64,000 bases of DNA from Vibrio diazotrophicus. Its GTDB lineage: Bacteria; Pseudomonadota; Gammaproteobacteria; Enterobacterales; Vibrionaceae. The DNA is taken from NCBI RefSeq assembly GCF_038452265.1, contig NZ_CP151843.1, forward strand, positions 1 to 64,000, given 5' to 3'. The notes under the pieces are model-generated. The model saw nothing but the letters and a program-made list of their open reading frames with translations. It did no database searches and was not told the origin of the DNA. Both the position numbers and the translations under genes were made by a program. The stretch's first letter is position 1; each line of letters opens with the position of its first letter. Below are positions 1-9,330 of the stretch, piece by piece.

Positions 1-1092
1 GGAATATTTACCCCGTTGCTGGGCATTATGGCTGCGTCAGGTATCCTCAAAGGGGGATTAGCTTTGGCGATTGCGGCGGGCTGGACGACAACAGACAGCG
101 GCATTTATCAGCTTTTGTTTGCTGGCAGTGATGCTTTGTTTTTCTTTTTCCCTGTCGTGCTGGGTTATACCGCTGGTGCAAAATTTGGCGGCAGTCCTTT
201 TGTCACTATGGCGATTGGGGGTGCTCTAGTACACCCAAGTATGATCGCAGCGTTTAATGCATCCCAGTCTCCTGGCTATGAAGCATTGACGTTTTTAGGT
301 ATGCCGATCACCTTTATGAACTATGCCTCTTCGGTTATGCCTATCATTTTTGCCGCTTGGGTATCGTGCAAGTTAGAAACGGTTTTCAATAAATTGCTGC
401 CGGGTGCAATAAAGAACTTCTTCACGCCTCTTTTATGTATTGTCGTTACCGTTCCTCTGACTTTCCTAGTAATTGGACCTGCGGCAACACATGCGAGTCA
501 ACTTTTAGCTCATGGTTATGAGCTTGTCTACGCTGCAAGTCCAGTTGTTGCGGGCTTAGTAATGGGCGCGTTCTGGCAGGTTTTCGTTATCTTCGGTCTT
601 CATTGGGGCTTTGTTCCTGTTCTGCTTAACAACCTTGCTGTTTTGGGTTCTGACAGTATGATGCCATTGCTAGTTCCTGCTGTACTTGCACAAGCTGGTG
701 CTGCATTTGGTGTTTTCTTGATGACTAAAGATGTGAAGCTGAAAGCCATTGCGGGTTCTGCAACCACTGCTGGCCTGTTCGGTATCACTGAACCTGCTAT
801 CTATGGCGTTAACCTGCCGAAAAAGCGCCCGTTTGTTATTGGTTGTATTTCGGGAGCCATCGGTGCTGCAATCATCGCCTACTTCAGTGTGCGCATCTAT
901 TCATTCGCGCTACCAAGTATCTTAGTTTTCCCACAAATCATTCCGCCAACTGGTGTCGATTTGACGCTTTGGGTAACGGTATTCGCTTCCATGCTCTCAA
1001 TTGTTCTAGCCACTGTTTTGACTGTCCTGTTTGGCAAAGTCAACGATGCCAATAAAGAGATCGCACAAGCGGTTGTTGCGACCAGAGCGTAA
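1..1092 (+). CDS. PTS beta-glucoside transporter, EIIC part (5' end outside window)
   Basis: This is the C-terminal part of a sugar-specific PTS permease. The frame is open from base 1 (GIFTPLLGIMAASG...), so the gene starts upstream of the window. The protein is strongly hydrophobic with many membrane segments and carries the EIIC motif GITEPAIYGVNLPKKRPF. It ends in VVATRA with no EIIA domain after EIIC, unlike E. coli BglF. That resembles AscF-type IIBC proteins, which borrow EIIA from the glucose system. The next gene, 36 bases downstream, is a 6-phospho-beta-glucosidase, so the substrate is probably an aryl-beta-glucoside or cellobiose-type sugar phosphorylated on import. The exact sugar cannot be read from the sequence. 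Confidence 0.9.
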   Translation, partial: GIFTPLLGIMAASGILKGGLALAIAAGWTTTDSGIYQLLFAGSDALFFFFPVVLGYTAGAKFGGSPFVTMAIGGALVHPSMIAAFNASQSPGYEALTFLGMPITFMNYASSVMPIIFAAWVSCKLETVFNKLLPGAIKNFFTPLLCIVVTVPLTFLVIGPAATHASQLLAHGYELVYAASPVVAGLVMGAFWQVFVIFGLHWGFVPVLLNNLAVLGSDSMMPLLVPAVLAQAGAAFGVFLMTKDVKLKAIAGSATTAGLFGITEPAIYGVNLPKKRPFVIGCISGAIGAAIIAYFSVRIYSFALPSILVFPQIIPPTGVDLTLWVTVFASMLSIVLATVLTVLFGKVNDANKEIAQAVVATRA

Positions 1093-1128
1093 TTACAACC
1101 CAAGCCAAATTTTAAAGGAGATATATTC

Positions 1129-2535
1129 ATGAGTTTTAGTTTCCCAGAATCATTCCTATGGGGTGGTGCAACTGCTGCAAACCAAATTGAAGGTTCACAT
1201 AAGAAAGATGGCAAAGGTCTGTCAACATCAGATGTTCAGCCATTCGGTGCCTTTGGTGAGCTCGTATACCGCGAAGAAGGCGATTTTAATATCAAGGATG
1301 TAGCGATCGATTTCTATAATCGTTACGAAGAAGACATCGCTTTGTTTGCTGAAATGGGTTTTACCTGTTTGCGCGTGTCGATTGCTTGGAGCCGAATCTT
1401 CCCGAATGGTAACGATTCTGAGCCAAATGAAATGGGCTTGGCTTACTATGATCGCGTATTCGACGAGATGGCTAAGCACAACATTACTCCGGTGGTCACC
1501 ATTTCTCATTACGAAATGCCACTGAACCTAGCGGATAAATATCAAGGCTGGACTAGTCGAGAAGTGATTGGTTTCTTTGAAAACTACGCCAAGGTGTTGT
1601 TCAAACGCTACAAAGATAAAGTCAAACTGTGGCTAACCTTTAATGAAATCAACGTTACGCTGCATGAACCGTTTACGGGTTCTGGTCTTCCTCGTGATTG
1701 TAGTGAGCAGACACGATTCCAAGCGATTCATCACCAGTTGGTGGGTAGTGCAAAAGCGGTGAAAGCATGTCACGACATTATCCCAGATGCCAAGATCGGT
1801 AACATGATTTTGGGCGCGATTCAGTATCCGCTGACCTGTAAGCCTGAAGATGTGATGCATACGCTGACTCAAAACCGTGAATGGCTGATGTTTGGTGACA
1901 TTCAGGCGCGCGGTTACTACCCAAGCTACATGACACGTAAATTTAAAGAGTTAGGTGTCGAACTTAACATCACTGAAGACGACACTGAATCTCTGAAAGA
2001 AACCATCGATTTTATCTCTTTCAGTTACTACATGTCTGGATGTGCGAGTACCGATCCAGGTGAAGCCGAGAAAGCAAGTGGCAACATGCTGAATATTATT
2101 GCTAACCCGTACCTAGAGGCTTCGGAGTGGGGCTGGCAGATCGACCCAGTAGGTCTGCGTTACTTACTCAACTTCCTCTATGACCGTTACCAACTACCTC
2201 TGTTCATCGTGGAGAACGGCTTAGGTGCCAAAGATCAGTTGGATGAGAACGGTGAAGTGATCGATGACTACCGTATTCAGTATTTGAATGATCATCTTTA
2301 TCAAGTTGGTGAAGCGATTCAGGATGGTGTTCCTGTCATGGGTTACACCTCATGGGGACCGATTGATCTTGTTAGTGCTTCAACAGCACAAATGTCCAAA
2401 CGTTACGGCTTTATCTATGTAGATCGAGACGACAAAGGCAATGGTTCACTAGAACGTAAACGCAAGAAAAGTTTCCACTGGTACAAGTCGGTGATTTCCT
2501 CTCGAGGACAAGCTCTGCAAGGTCCAAAACAATAA
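1129..2535 (+). CDS. 6-phospho-beta-glucosidase, glycoside hydrolase family 1
   Basis: A cytoplasmic retaining glycosidase that cleaves phosphorylated beta-glucosides delivered by the upstream PTS. At 468 aa it has the usual length for GH1 phospho-beta-glucosidases (BglA/AscB type). The N-terminus has the family pattern FLWGGATAANQIEG. The acid/base glutamate is in TFNEIN (about E173) and the nucleophile in FIVENGLG (about E362). AAAGGAGATATATTC precedes the ATG, giving a good ribosome binding site. It is co-transcribed with the PTS gene, and a terminator hairpin follows about 90 bases after the stop. Confidence 0.95.
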   Translation: MSFSFPESFLWGGATAANQIEGSHKKDGKGLSTSDVQPFGAFGELVYREEGDFNIKDVAIDFYNRYEEDIALFAEMGFTCLRVSIAWSRIFPNGNDSEPNEMGLAYYDRVFDEMAKHNITPVVTISHYEMPLNLADKYQGWTSREVIGFFENYAKVLFKRYKDKVKLWLTFNEINVTLHEPFTGSGLPRDCSEQTRFQAIHHQLVGSAKAVKACHDIIPDAKIGNMILGAIQYPLTCKPEDVMHTLTQNREWLMFGDIQARGYYPSYMTRKFKELGVELNITEDDTESLKETIDFISFSYYMSGCASTDPGEAEKASGNMLNIIANPYLEASEWGWQIDPVGLRYLLNFLYDRYQLPLFIVENGLGAKDQLDENGEVIDDYRIQYLNDHLYQVGEAIQDGVPVMGYTSWGPIDLVSASTAQMSKRYGFIYVDRDDKGNGSLERKRKKSFHWYKSVISSRGQALQGPKQ

Positions 2536-2558
2536 CAAATATAGTCATTCCCTCCATT

Positions 2559-2589
2559 GGCTCACCAAAAGCTCCTGCTCTGGTGAGCC
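2559..2589. repeat. Inverted repeat after the glucosidase gene
   Basis: GGCTCACCA and TGGTGAGCC form a perfect 9-bp stem around a 13-base loop. No T-run follows. It lies just before the T-tailed terminator and may protect the 3' end of the mRNA. Confidence 0.5.
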
Positions 2590-2625
2590 TCATCTAGCAG
2601 ATTTAATGTGCAAAAATCCCAATGA

Positions 2626-2655
2626 AAAACCACCTTTTGGTAAGGTGGTTTTTTT
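2626..2655 (+). terminator. Rho-independent terminator of the beta-glucoside operon
   Basis: AAACCACCTT pairs with AAGGTGGTTT around a short TTGGT loop and is followed by a run of T. It lies downstream of the glucosidase gene. Confidence 0.85.
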
Positions 2656-2726
2656 ACAAAAATCTGAGAAGGTGGCTATTCATTTAAGAGTTTGATTGAT
2701 TAGGAAGAGACAAATCAAACCTGTTT

Positions 2727-3494
2727 TTATTTGTGATTTTTAACCATCCATTTATACACGTCAGAGTTGCTATACGCAGTCTGCCACGATGAATCATGAC
2801 CACCGTTTTCAATCTCTGTATAACGAATTGTGGCGGTCGAACCGCCTGCTCTGATGATGGCATCAACCATTTCTCGTGAGTATTCAACACTGGTCACTTC
2901 GTCATTACTGCCGTGGAATACCCATGTTGGTATATGTTTGATTTTTTCAGCTTGTTTTGGATCTGCGCTCCCTGCGATAGGTAGAGCTGCCGCAAACAGC
3001 TCCGGTCTTTGAATCATTGCATTCCATACACCTTGCCCGCCGCGAGATAACCCTGTCATATAAATTCGGTTTGCATCAATATCCGGATTGTTCTTTATCA
3101 TCTCATCAATAAGATGCAGTAGCGCTGTCATAGATGGAGTCGATGGCGTCTGCGTATAGTCATAATGATCTAACGTTGTGCTAGCCCAGCGCATAGGTTT
3201 CGGTGTCTGTGGAGCAAGAACGAAAGCGGCTTGAATTGCCTGATTGGTCTCGCTCGCGAAATATTGAGGGCCAAAGTTTGTGCCCTTATACATCTGTGCT
3301 TGGTTATCTGTTCCAGCTTCCCCACTACCGTGTAAGTGAATGATTAACGGTAACTTTGTTCCTGTTTGTTTCGGAGAATAAATTTGGTACGGAAGGTCAA
3401 AAGCTCCATCGTTATAGACAGCCGAATTCCAGTCAGCCAATGCCGGAGTGGCTGCTAGGAAGGAAATGGTTAGAGTGAGTATAGGCTTTAGCAT
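2727..3494 (-). CDS. Secreted alpha/beta-hydrolase (esterase or PHB-depolymerase-like)
   Basis: A 255-aa serine hydrolase with an N-terminal signal peptide (MLKPILTLTI..., likely cleaved after ATPALA), so it acts in the periplasm or outside the cell. The oxyanion-hole region reads HLHGSGEAG (53-61). The nucleophile elbow is GLSRGGQG with Ser150, the acid is probably Asp198 (GSNDEV) and the base His233 (GGHDSSW). This layout is seen in dienelactone hydrolase, prolyl-oligopeptidase and feruloyl-esterase-like proteins. The substrate is unknown. Its place between a beta-glucoside operon and the cellulose operon hints at polysaccharide-related esters, but it is transcribed on the opposite strand from both. 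Confidence 0.8.
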   Translation of the reverse strand: MLKPILTLTISFLAATPALADWNSAVYNDGAFDLPYQIYSPKQTGTKLPLIIHLHGSGEAGTDNQAQMYKGTNFGPQYFASETNQAIQAAFVLAPQTPKPMRWASTTLDHYDYTQTPSTPSMTALLHLIDEMIKNNPDIDANRIYMTGLSRGGQGVWNAMIQRPELFAAALPIAGSADPKQAEKIKHIPTWVFHGSNDEVTSVEYSREMVDAIIRAGGSTATIRYTEIENGGHDSSWQTAYSNSDVYKWMVKNHK

Positions 3495-3782
3495 GATATA
3501 TCCATTTTAGTTGATGAATGTAACCGGTATCATAGCAATCGGTTTGGCATGATTGTGTGATCTTACAGTCAACTCAAGCTGATACTATTTCACTGATGCA
3601 ATAGACATTTTTCGAGATTCGTCCCCTCTGGATAGAAACTGATATACCTATTTGGTTAAAATCTGAGCGGCTATTGAGTTTTTTATACATAATTTAGACT
3701 GATGATTCAAATATGAGACATTACTTCCATTGATATGCTGGCATAATGCGCGCTTTGACTATTTAAGTGTGACGGAAGTAAC

Positions 3783-4157
3783 TTGGACATCTATGACGAC
3801 CTAGAGCGTTTTAAGCAACAAATTCAGCAAAATACCCATTTTCAGCAGTTTGAATCGTCTCGTGGTCACGAGATGACTAAGGCTCATTACGCTATTTTTA
3901 ATCAGTTAGACGAGCACTATTTTGCTCAAGCACAGGATTGTGCGCATCTGAATCATTTGAACGGTAATAATGCAGAATACTCAACTTCGTTTGATGCAAA
4001 TCTCATTACCAATCGAGTGACTGAGAAAACCTCAGAAGCTTCGATTTTCGATTCAGTATCAAAAATATCTTCTAAGCAGTCATTAGAACGTCTGTTGCAT
4101 TCCGCGGGACTGTCTCAAGAGCGTGAAAGTACACTGGTCATGGCGGGGAACGAGTAA
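3783..4157 (+). CDS. Small first gene of the cellulose operon, BcsR/BcsP-like
   Basis: A 124-aa soluble, polar protein with no signal peptide. It begins at TTG with GACGGAAG as ribosome binding site. Its stop overlaps the bcsQ start by one base (TAATG), so translation is coupled. The position directly before bcsQ matches the small BcsR/BcsP regulators of cellulose synthesis, which work with BcsQ at the inner membrane. The assignment rests mainly on position; I see no decisive motif. It is longer than E. coli BcsR (about 62 aa). The first 25 residues (DIYDDLERFKQQI...) look helical and are the likeliest conserved part. Confidence 0.65.
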   Translation: MDIYDDLERFKQQIQQNTHFQQFESSRGHEMTKAHYAIFNQLDEHYFAQAQDCAHLNHLNGNNAEYSTSFDANLITNRVTEKTSEASIFDSVSKISSKQSLERLLHSAGLSQERESTLVMAGNE

Positions 4158-4960
4158 TGCCTTTAATTGCTGTTTATTCTCCAAAAGGTGGCACAGGAAA
4201 AACAACACTGGCGGCAAACCTTTGTCATTCTTTTTCAACTATGGGTCTTAAAACTGTGGCAGTGGATTTTGATCCACAAAATGCTTTGCGCTTGCAGTTT
4301 GGTATTCCTCTTGCGGATACGTCCGGTTATGTTGCTTCCGCCAGTGAGTCTGCAATGTGGAGTAAGCATTCGCTTTCCACTCCGCATCATGTCTTTGTGC
4401 TGCCGTATGGCAAGACGACGATTCAACAACGTTCTGCGTTTGAGATGAGCTTAATTAGAGAGCCTTCTTTTGTTGCTCGTGGTTTGCAAGAGTTACTGGC
4501 TCAACCTGATCTTATTGTTGTCGCGGATTTACCTACGGCAAATATCTACGCTTTACAGTCATTGCTTCCAAAAGCGGATGTGGTTGTTACTCCACTTCTG
4601 GCGGATACCGCTTCTTTATCGTTGTTACCAGAAGTTGAAAATCTCTTTGCCGACATTGCAATGCAAGAAAATGCACCCGATACCTTTGTGGTTATCAATC
4701 AAGCCGATTATCGCCGTAAAGTCAGCAAAGACGTTGAAGGTTATATGGTTCAGAGACTAACCGACACGGTTATCGGTATTGTTCATCGCGATGAAAGTGT
4801 GGTTGAAGCAAATGCTGCTCAACAATCGATTTCGTCAGTTAACCATGCTTCTGTAGCGGCTTTTGATATTGAAGTCATCAGTAAAAAACTGGCTGAAAAA
4901 CTGGGATTGGTAACCAACGATGGTTCAATGTTCTCCGCTCCAGCCCCACATCACATTTAA
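4157..4960 (+). CDS. bcsQ: Cellulose biosynthesis ParA/MinD-type ATPase BcsQ
   Basis: A 267-aa P-loop ATPase of the ParA/MinD (SIMIBI) class. The deviant Walker A motif SPKGGTGKTT lies at residues 8-17, followed by the switch pattern VAVDFDPQNAL. BcsQ proteins help place or activate the cellulose synthase complex at the cell pole or membrane. It sits between the small first gene (one-base overlap) and bcsA (23 bases downstream), the usual order for bcs operons. No signal peptide or membrane segment, so cytoplasmic. Confidence 0.92.
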   Translation: MPLIAVYSPKGGTGKTTLAANLCHSFSTMGLKTVAVDFDPQNALRLQFGIPLADTSGYVASASESAMWSKHSLSTPHHVFVLPYGKTTIQQRSAFEMSLIREPSFVARGLQELLAQPDLIVVADLPTANIYALQSLLPKADVVVTPLLADTASLSLLPEVENLFADIAMQENAPDTFVVINQADYRRKVSKDVEGYMVQRLTDTVIGIVHRDESVVEANAAQQSISSVNHASVAAFDIEVISKKLAEKLGLVTNDGSMFSAPAPHHI

Positions 4961-4983
4961 TTCTCGATCGGTAAACATTAAGA

Positions 4984-7089
4984 ATGAATAAGCTAGCTTT
5001 ATATTTGCTGATCATTGTCATGTCTCCATTGGCAGCAATGGTTGTTGTCACGCCAATGGATAGTGACAAGCAATTCGTGTTTGCGATTGTCAGCCTTGTA
5101 ATACTGTATTTGCTCAATTTCAGTAAACGTCGTGATGTATCTGTGGTGATGGTGTTGTTTTCCATCTTAACCTCGACTCGCTACCTATATTTCCGCGCGG
5201 ATCAGACGTTACATTTCAATTCGATGATTGAAGCGATTCTAGGAACTGGGCTGTTTATCGCTGAACTTTATTCTTGGGTAATGTTGCTGCTCGGCTACTT
5301 ACAAACGACGTTCCCTTTGAATCGTCAGATTGTTCCATTGCCAAAAGACAGCAGCAAATGGCCGACGGTGGACGTTTATATTCCTACTTATAACGAATCA
5401 CTGGATGTTGTTCGCGATACGGTCTTGGCAGCGCAATGTCTTGAATACCCTAAAGATAAAATCAAGGTTTACATCCTTGATGACGGTAAGCGCAAAGAAT
5501 TTGCAAGGTTTGCTCAGCAGGCAGGTGTTGGGTATATCACTCGCTCCGACAACTCGCACGCAAAGGCAGGTAACTTAAACAACGCATTGAAGCAAACTAA
5601 CGGTGAGCTGATTTGTATTTTTGACTGTGACCACGTCGCTGTTCGGGTATTCTTGCAGGCAACGGTGGGTGCTTTCCTGAAAGATCCAAACTTAGCGTTA
5701 ATGCAGACTCCGCACCACTTTTATTCTCCTGACCCTTTTGAGCGCAATCTGTACGGTAAACATGATATTCCTAACGAGGGCGAGCTTTTCTACGGTCCGA
5801 TTCAGCAAGGAAATGACATGTGGAATGCAACTTTCTTCTGCGGTTCATGTGCTGTTTTACGCCGTACCGCATTAGAACAGATTGGTGGTGTTGCTGTTGA
5901 AACAGTAACGGAAGATGCACATACCGCACTTAAAATGCAGCGCTTAGGTTGGAATACCGCTTATCTGCCAATTCCGATGGCTGGTGGTTTAGCGACTGAG
6001 CGTCTTGGCTTGCATGTTATTCAGCGTAACCGTTGGGCGCGCGGTATGGTACAGATCTTCCGTGTTGACAACCCATTGTTAGGTCGTGGTCTCAAGCTGC
6101 AACAGCGTCTCTGCTATTTGAGTGCAATGTTGTACTTCTTATTCCCGCTGCCAAGAATTGTATTCTTGACGGCGCCGCTCGCGTTTTTGTTGTTCAACCT
6201 GAACATCATTCACTCGTCAGCAAGCCTGATTTTTTCTTACGCATTGCCGCATTTTATAATGTCGATGTTCGTCTCTTCCCGTTTGAATGGGCGTTCACGA
6301 TACAGTTTCTGGGGTGATATTTACGATATGGCGTTGGCGTTCCATTTAGCGCTTCCAACGATTGTGACTATGATTTTCCCGAAGCGTGGCAAATTCAACG
6401 TAACCGACAAAGGCGCTTTGCTCGACAAGACCTATTTTGATGCTCACATTGTTAAGCCGCATATGATTACCGCCGCGATACTGGTTATAGGTATTGGTTG
6501 GGGCATCTATCGGGCTTTGGGGTATTCATTCTTTGTGGCTGATCCTATGGTTGTAGCACTCAATGTGGGATGGTCGGTTTATGGACTATTCTTCTTGCTC
6601 GCAGCCATTGCCGCAGGTCGTGAAACGAAACAGATTCGTGAAACAATCCGCTTGGATGCGAAAATTCCTGCTGTAATTCATTATGTTAGCGGTGTGCTCT
6701 CTCGCTCGCATACAGTGGACCTCTCTATGGGTGGCTGTCTGGTTGCATTACCTGCAGATCAACGAGGTGAAACAGTTGAAGCGATTGAACTACAGCTTCG
6801 CTCAGGCAGTATCGCCATTCCTGTTGAGCAGATCGGTGTTAATGAAAAAGGCTATCGCTTGAAGTTCAGTGACGTTTCTTTAAATCATCGTCGTGAACTC
6901 GTTCGAATTGTATTAGCTCGTTCTGATGCTTGGGTTCGTCCACCACGTAAACAAGATAGACCGTTGCGCTCTCTAGTGACGATTGCTTCGTGTATTTGGG
7001 ATGTAGCGTGCAATGCGCTTAAATCTTACCGAATGTCTCGAAAAAGAAATGCAGTCCAATCTAAACGCCTCAGTGGAGAGCAAGCGTAA
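4984..7089 (+). CDS. bcsA: Cellulose synthase catalytic subunit, PilZ-regulated
   Basis: The inner-membrane glycosyltransferase family 2 enzyme that polymerises UDP-glucose into beta-1,4-glucan and passes the chain through its own channel. All catalytic motifs are present: DDG (166-168), DCD (214-216), TED (309-311) and QRNRW (347-351). Membrane helices flank the catalytic domain. The C-terminal PilZ domain has R552xxxR556 and DLSMGG (579-584), the c-di-GMP binding residues, so the enzyme should be switched on by c-di-GMP. At 701 aa it lacks the long N-terminal extension of E. coli BcsA (about 870 aa). Its stop overlaps the bcsB start (TAATG). Confidence 0.97.
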   Translation: MNKLALYLLIIVMSPLAAMVVVTPMDSDKQFVFAIVSLVILYLLNFSKRRDVSVVMVLFSILTSTRYLYFRADQTLHFNSMIEAILGTGLFIAELYSWVMLLLGYLQTTFPLNRQIVPLPKDSSKWPTVDVYIPTYNESLDVVRDTVLAAQCLEYPKDKIKVYILDDGKRKEFARFAQQAGVGYITRSDNSHAKAGNLNNALKQTNGELICIFDCDHVAVRVFLQATVGAFLKDPNLALMQTPHHFYSPDPFERNLYGKHDIPNEGELFYGPIQQGNDMWNATFFCGSCAVLRRTALEQIGGVAVETVTEDAHTALKMQRLGWNTAYLPIPMAGGLATERLGLHVIQRNRWARGMVQIFRVDNPLLGRGLKLQQRLCYLSAMLYFLFPLPRIVFLTAPLAFLLFNLNIIHSSASLIFSYALPHFIMSMFVSSRLNGRSRYSFWGDIYDMALAFHLALPTIVTMIFPKRGKFNVTDKGALLDKTYFDAHIVKPHMITAAILVIGIGWGIYRALGYSFFVADPMVVALNVGWSVYGLFFLLAAIAAGRETKQIRETIRLDAKIPAVIHYVSGVLSRSHTVDLSMGGCLVALPADQRGETVEAIELQLRSGSIAIPVEQIGVNEKGYRLKFSDVSLNHRRELVRIVLARSDAWVRPPRKQDRPLRSLVTIASCIWDVACNALKSYRMSRKRNAVQSKRLSGEQA

Positions 7090-9311
7090 TGAGAAATATG
7101 TTGCTAACAATACTGGTGGCTTGGTTGTCTGTACTGCTGCCTGTGAAAGCGTGGGCATCGGTAGAAGAAGATAGCAGCGTTCAACAGTATCAAAACAAAA
7201 TGACGTTAGCTGATATGGGCTACGTTAAGGGTATTGTGTTTCGTGGCGGTCAAAAAGACGCTGGTGTCATGTTCAGTTTGCCAATTGACCAACTGGTTAA
7301 TCAGGCTCAAATGACATTAGACCTACGCTCGTCCACTTCATTGATGGATAGCGATGTCACCTTGCAGGTTCGTGTTAACGGCGAACCAGTTGGATCAATT
7401 CCACTCTCTTCAGTACAGCAGACGGCAAACAGTTATCAGTTAAATGTACCAGCACTGCTAGTCAGCTCTCGCAACACATTGAGCTTCAGTCTTATCAGTG
7501 AGCAGGACAACTTATGTGTTCAGAATGAGGATAATCGTGCCGAGCAGATTGAAATCCTACCGAGTTCAAAACTTGAGCTGAGTGCGCAGCAGCTAGGTAT
7601 TGCTGCTGATTTAAACTTCTTCCCAAACCCGTTTTGGGATGCTCAGGATATGTTGGATAGTCCAATTCAGTTTGTCTTTCCTCAGTCATTGACCGCTGAA
7701 CAAGTGAGCGCGGCAGCAGCTCTGTCATCATGGTTTGGCGTACAAGCCACTTACCGTGGTGTCTCATTTGAGGTTACAAAAGGTCAATTACCTCTGAGTA
7801 ATGCAATTGTATTTGGTGCGCCGGGTGACAAAATCGGTGATCTTACGTTGCCGAATGCAGAGCAACCTTTGTTGCAAGTTGTGGCAAACCCACGTAATTC
7901 GCTTTATAAGTTGCTGTTGGTTGTGGCGAAAGATCAGCATGGATTACGATCAGCAGTACATCGTTTAGCTCGCCTAGATTTTGAAAAACAAACCTCGCGA
8001 TACGTGGTGGAATCTGAGGCGATTGCCAAAAGCAAACCTTACGATGCGCCGCGTTGGATTTCGACATCAGAACCTGTGCTACTGAGTGAGCTGAGTGCTC
8101 AAGGGCAAAACATGGTGGCGAAAGGTATCTGGCATAACTCGCTGGATTATTCATTCCGTGCAGCGCCCGATTTGTTCTTGTGGGACGGGGAAACCATTCC
8201 TCTGAACATTGATTACAGCTTCCCTCCCGACGCTTTGATTGATACTGAACACTCGTTTTTGAACGTGGTTTTCAACGGTAAGTTTTTAAATGATTTGCCA
8301 GTAAACCAACGCGGCATACTTGAGCAACTATGGCGTCGTTTGGGTGGTGATACTCGTCAGGAAACCGCGCTGTTACCGATTCAGCCATACATGATTTATG
8401 GCGATAACCAGTTATCGCTCTATTTTGATGTCAAACCACAAGCTGATTTACCTTGTGGTGCATCGATGGACAGCAATATTCAAAGCCGAATCAAAAACTC
8501 GTCGAGTATTGATTTGAGCCATACCCAGCATTTTTCGCTGTTACCTAACCTGTCATTTTTTGTTGGCGCGTCATTCCCGTTTTCACGCTTAGCGGATTAT
8601 TCAGGAACCGTACTTTGGTTACCCGCCAATCCAAGCAACGAGCAATTAAAAACACTCTTTAGTTTGACGGCACGATCAGGTGCAGCAACAGGTACCGTGA
8701 TTTTCCAAAACCACGTCATTCTTGGCTCACCTTCAAGCAGTTTGGAACTTGAGCACAAAGATATTCTGGCGGTGAGTTCGATGAAAGAAGCGCGCTTTAA
8801 CCGAATGTTGTTAACCAACTCGCCTTTTGAAGAGCAGGACCACATGTTGCGTGTTAAGCCTCAATCGATGGGCGATAAGGTGATCAGTTGGTTACAAGGG
8901 AACTGGAATCTCACTGAGCAAGAAGCTGAAAGATACTTCTCGTCTAACGAATCATGGCGTGGCTTCATTAGTTTTGAGTCTCCTTGGAGCGAAAACTACA
9001 CAGTAGTTGTTGCCACCGCTTCATCAGATCAGCAACTGGTTAAGTTGGATAAAGACCTGAAGATCGCATCCATCAACGCGGCTATTCGCGGTGATGCCAC
9101 AGTCATTACCGATGACAACGGAGCAACCAGTTTTCAGGTTGCACCTCAGTTTCCTTCTGGTCAGCTACCTTGGTACAAAATGGCTATCTGGTATGCCAAC
9201 CAGCACAGCGCCATTTTCGCTTTGCTGACTCTGATTGTTTCGTCGATTTTGGGATTTGCTATTTATAGCCGCCTACAGCGCAAAGCCGAACTGCGCTTGA
9301 ATGAAGAGTAG
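7089..9311 (+). CDS. bcsB: Cellulose synthase regulatory/periplasmic subunit BcsB
   Basis: A 740-aa protein with an N-terminal signal peptide (MRNMLLTILV...PVKAWA), a long periplasmic region and one C-terminal membrane anchor (about 713-731) followed by a basic tail. This is the layout of BcsB, which forms the BcsA-BcsB core, guides the nascent glucan across the periplasm and is needed for BcsA activity. The start overlaps the bcsA stop by one base, so the two subunits are translationally coupled. Confidence 0.95.
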   Translation: MRNMLLTILVAWLSVLLPVKAWASVEEDSSVQQYQNKMTLADMGYVKGIVFRGGQKDAGVMFSLPIDQLVNQAQMTLDLRSSTSLMDSDVTLQVRVNGEPVGSIPLSSVQQTANSYQLNVPALLVSSRNTLSFSLISEQDNLCVQNEDNRAEQIEILPSSKLELSAQQLGIAADLNFFPNPFWDAQDMLDSPIQFVFPQSLTAEQVSAAAALSSWFGVQATYRGVSFEVTKGQLPLSNAIVFGAPGDKIGDLTLPNAEQPLLQVVANPRNSLYKLLLVVAKDQHGLRSAVHRLARLDFEKQTSRYVVESEAIAKSKPYDAPRWISTSEPVLLSELSAQGQNMVAKGIWHNSLDYSFRAAPDLFLWDGETIPLNIDYSFPPDALIDTEHSFLNVVFNGKFLNDLPVNQRGILEQLWRRLGGDTRQETALLPIQPYMIYGDNQLSLYFDVKPQADLPCGASMDSNIQSRIKNSSSIDLSHTQHFSLLPNLSFFVGASFPFSRLADYSGTVLWLPANPSNEQLKTLFSLTARSGAATGTVIFQNHVILGSPSSSLELEHKDILAVSSMKEARFNRMLLTNSPFEEQDHMLRVKPQSMGDKVISWLQGNWNLTEQEAERYFSSNESWRGFISFESPWSENYTVVVATASSDQQLVKLDKDLKIASINAAIRGDATVITDDNGATSFQVAPQFPSGQLPWYKMAIWYANQHSAIFALLTLIVSSILGFAIYSRLQRKAELRLNEE

Positions 9312-9330
9312 GGGCTCTGGATTCATCATT

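Noticed and set aside
897..1214. 105-aa open frame on the minus strand across the PTS and glucosidase genes
   Set aside because: It overlaps two well-supported genes on the other strand and has no family features. Many similar antisense frames across the window were left out for the same reason.
3739..3753. Sigma-54-like promoter (TGGCA...GC) before the cellulose operon
   Set aside because: The -24 part and the GG/GC spacing fit, but the -12 part is GCGC instead of TTGC, and no enhancer site is visible. Chance is likely.
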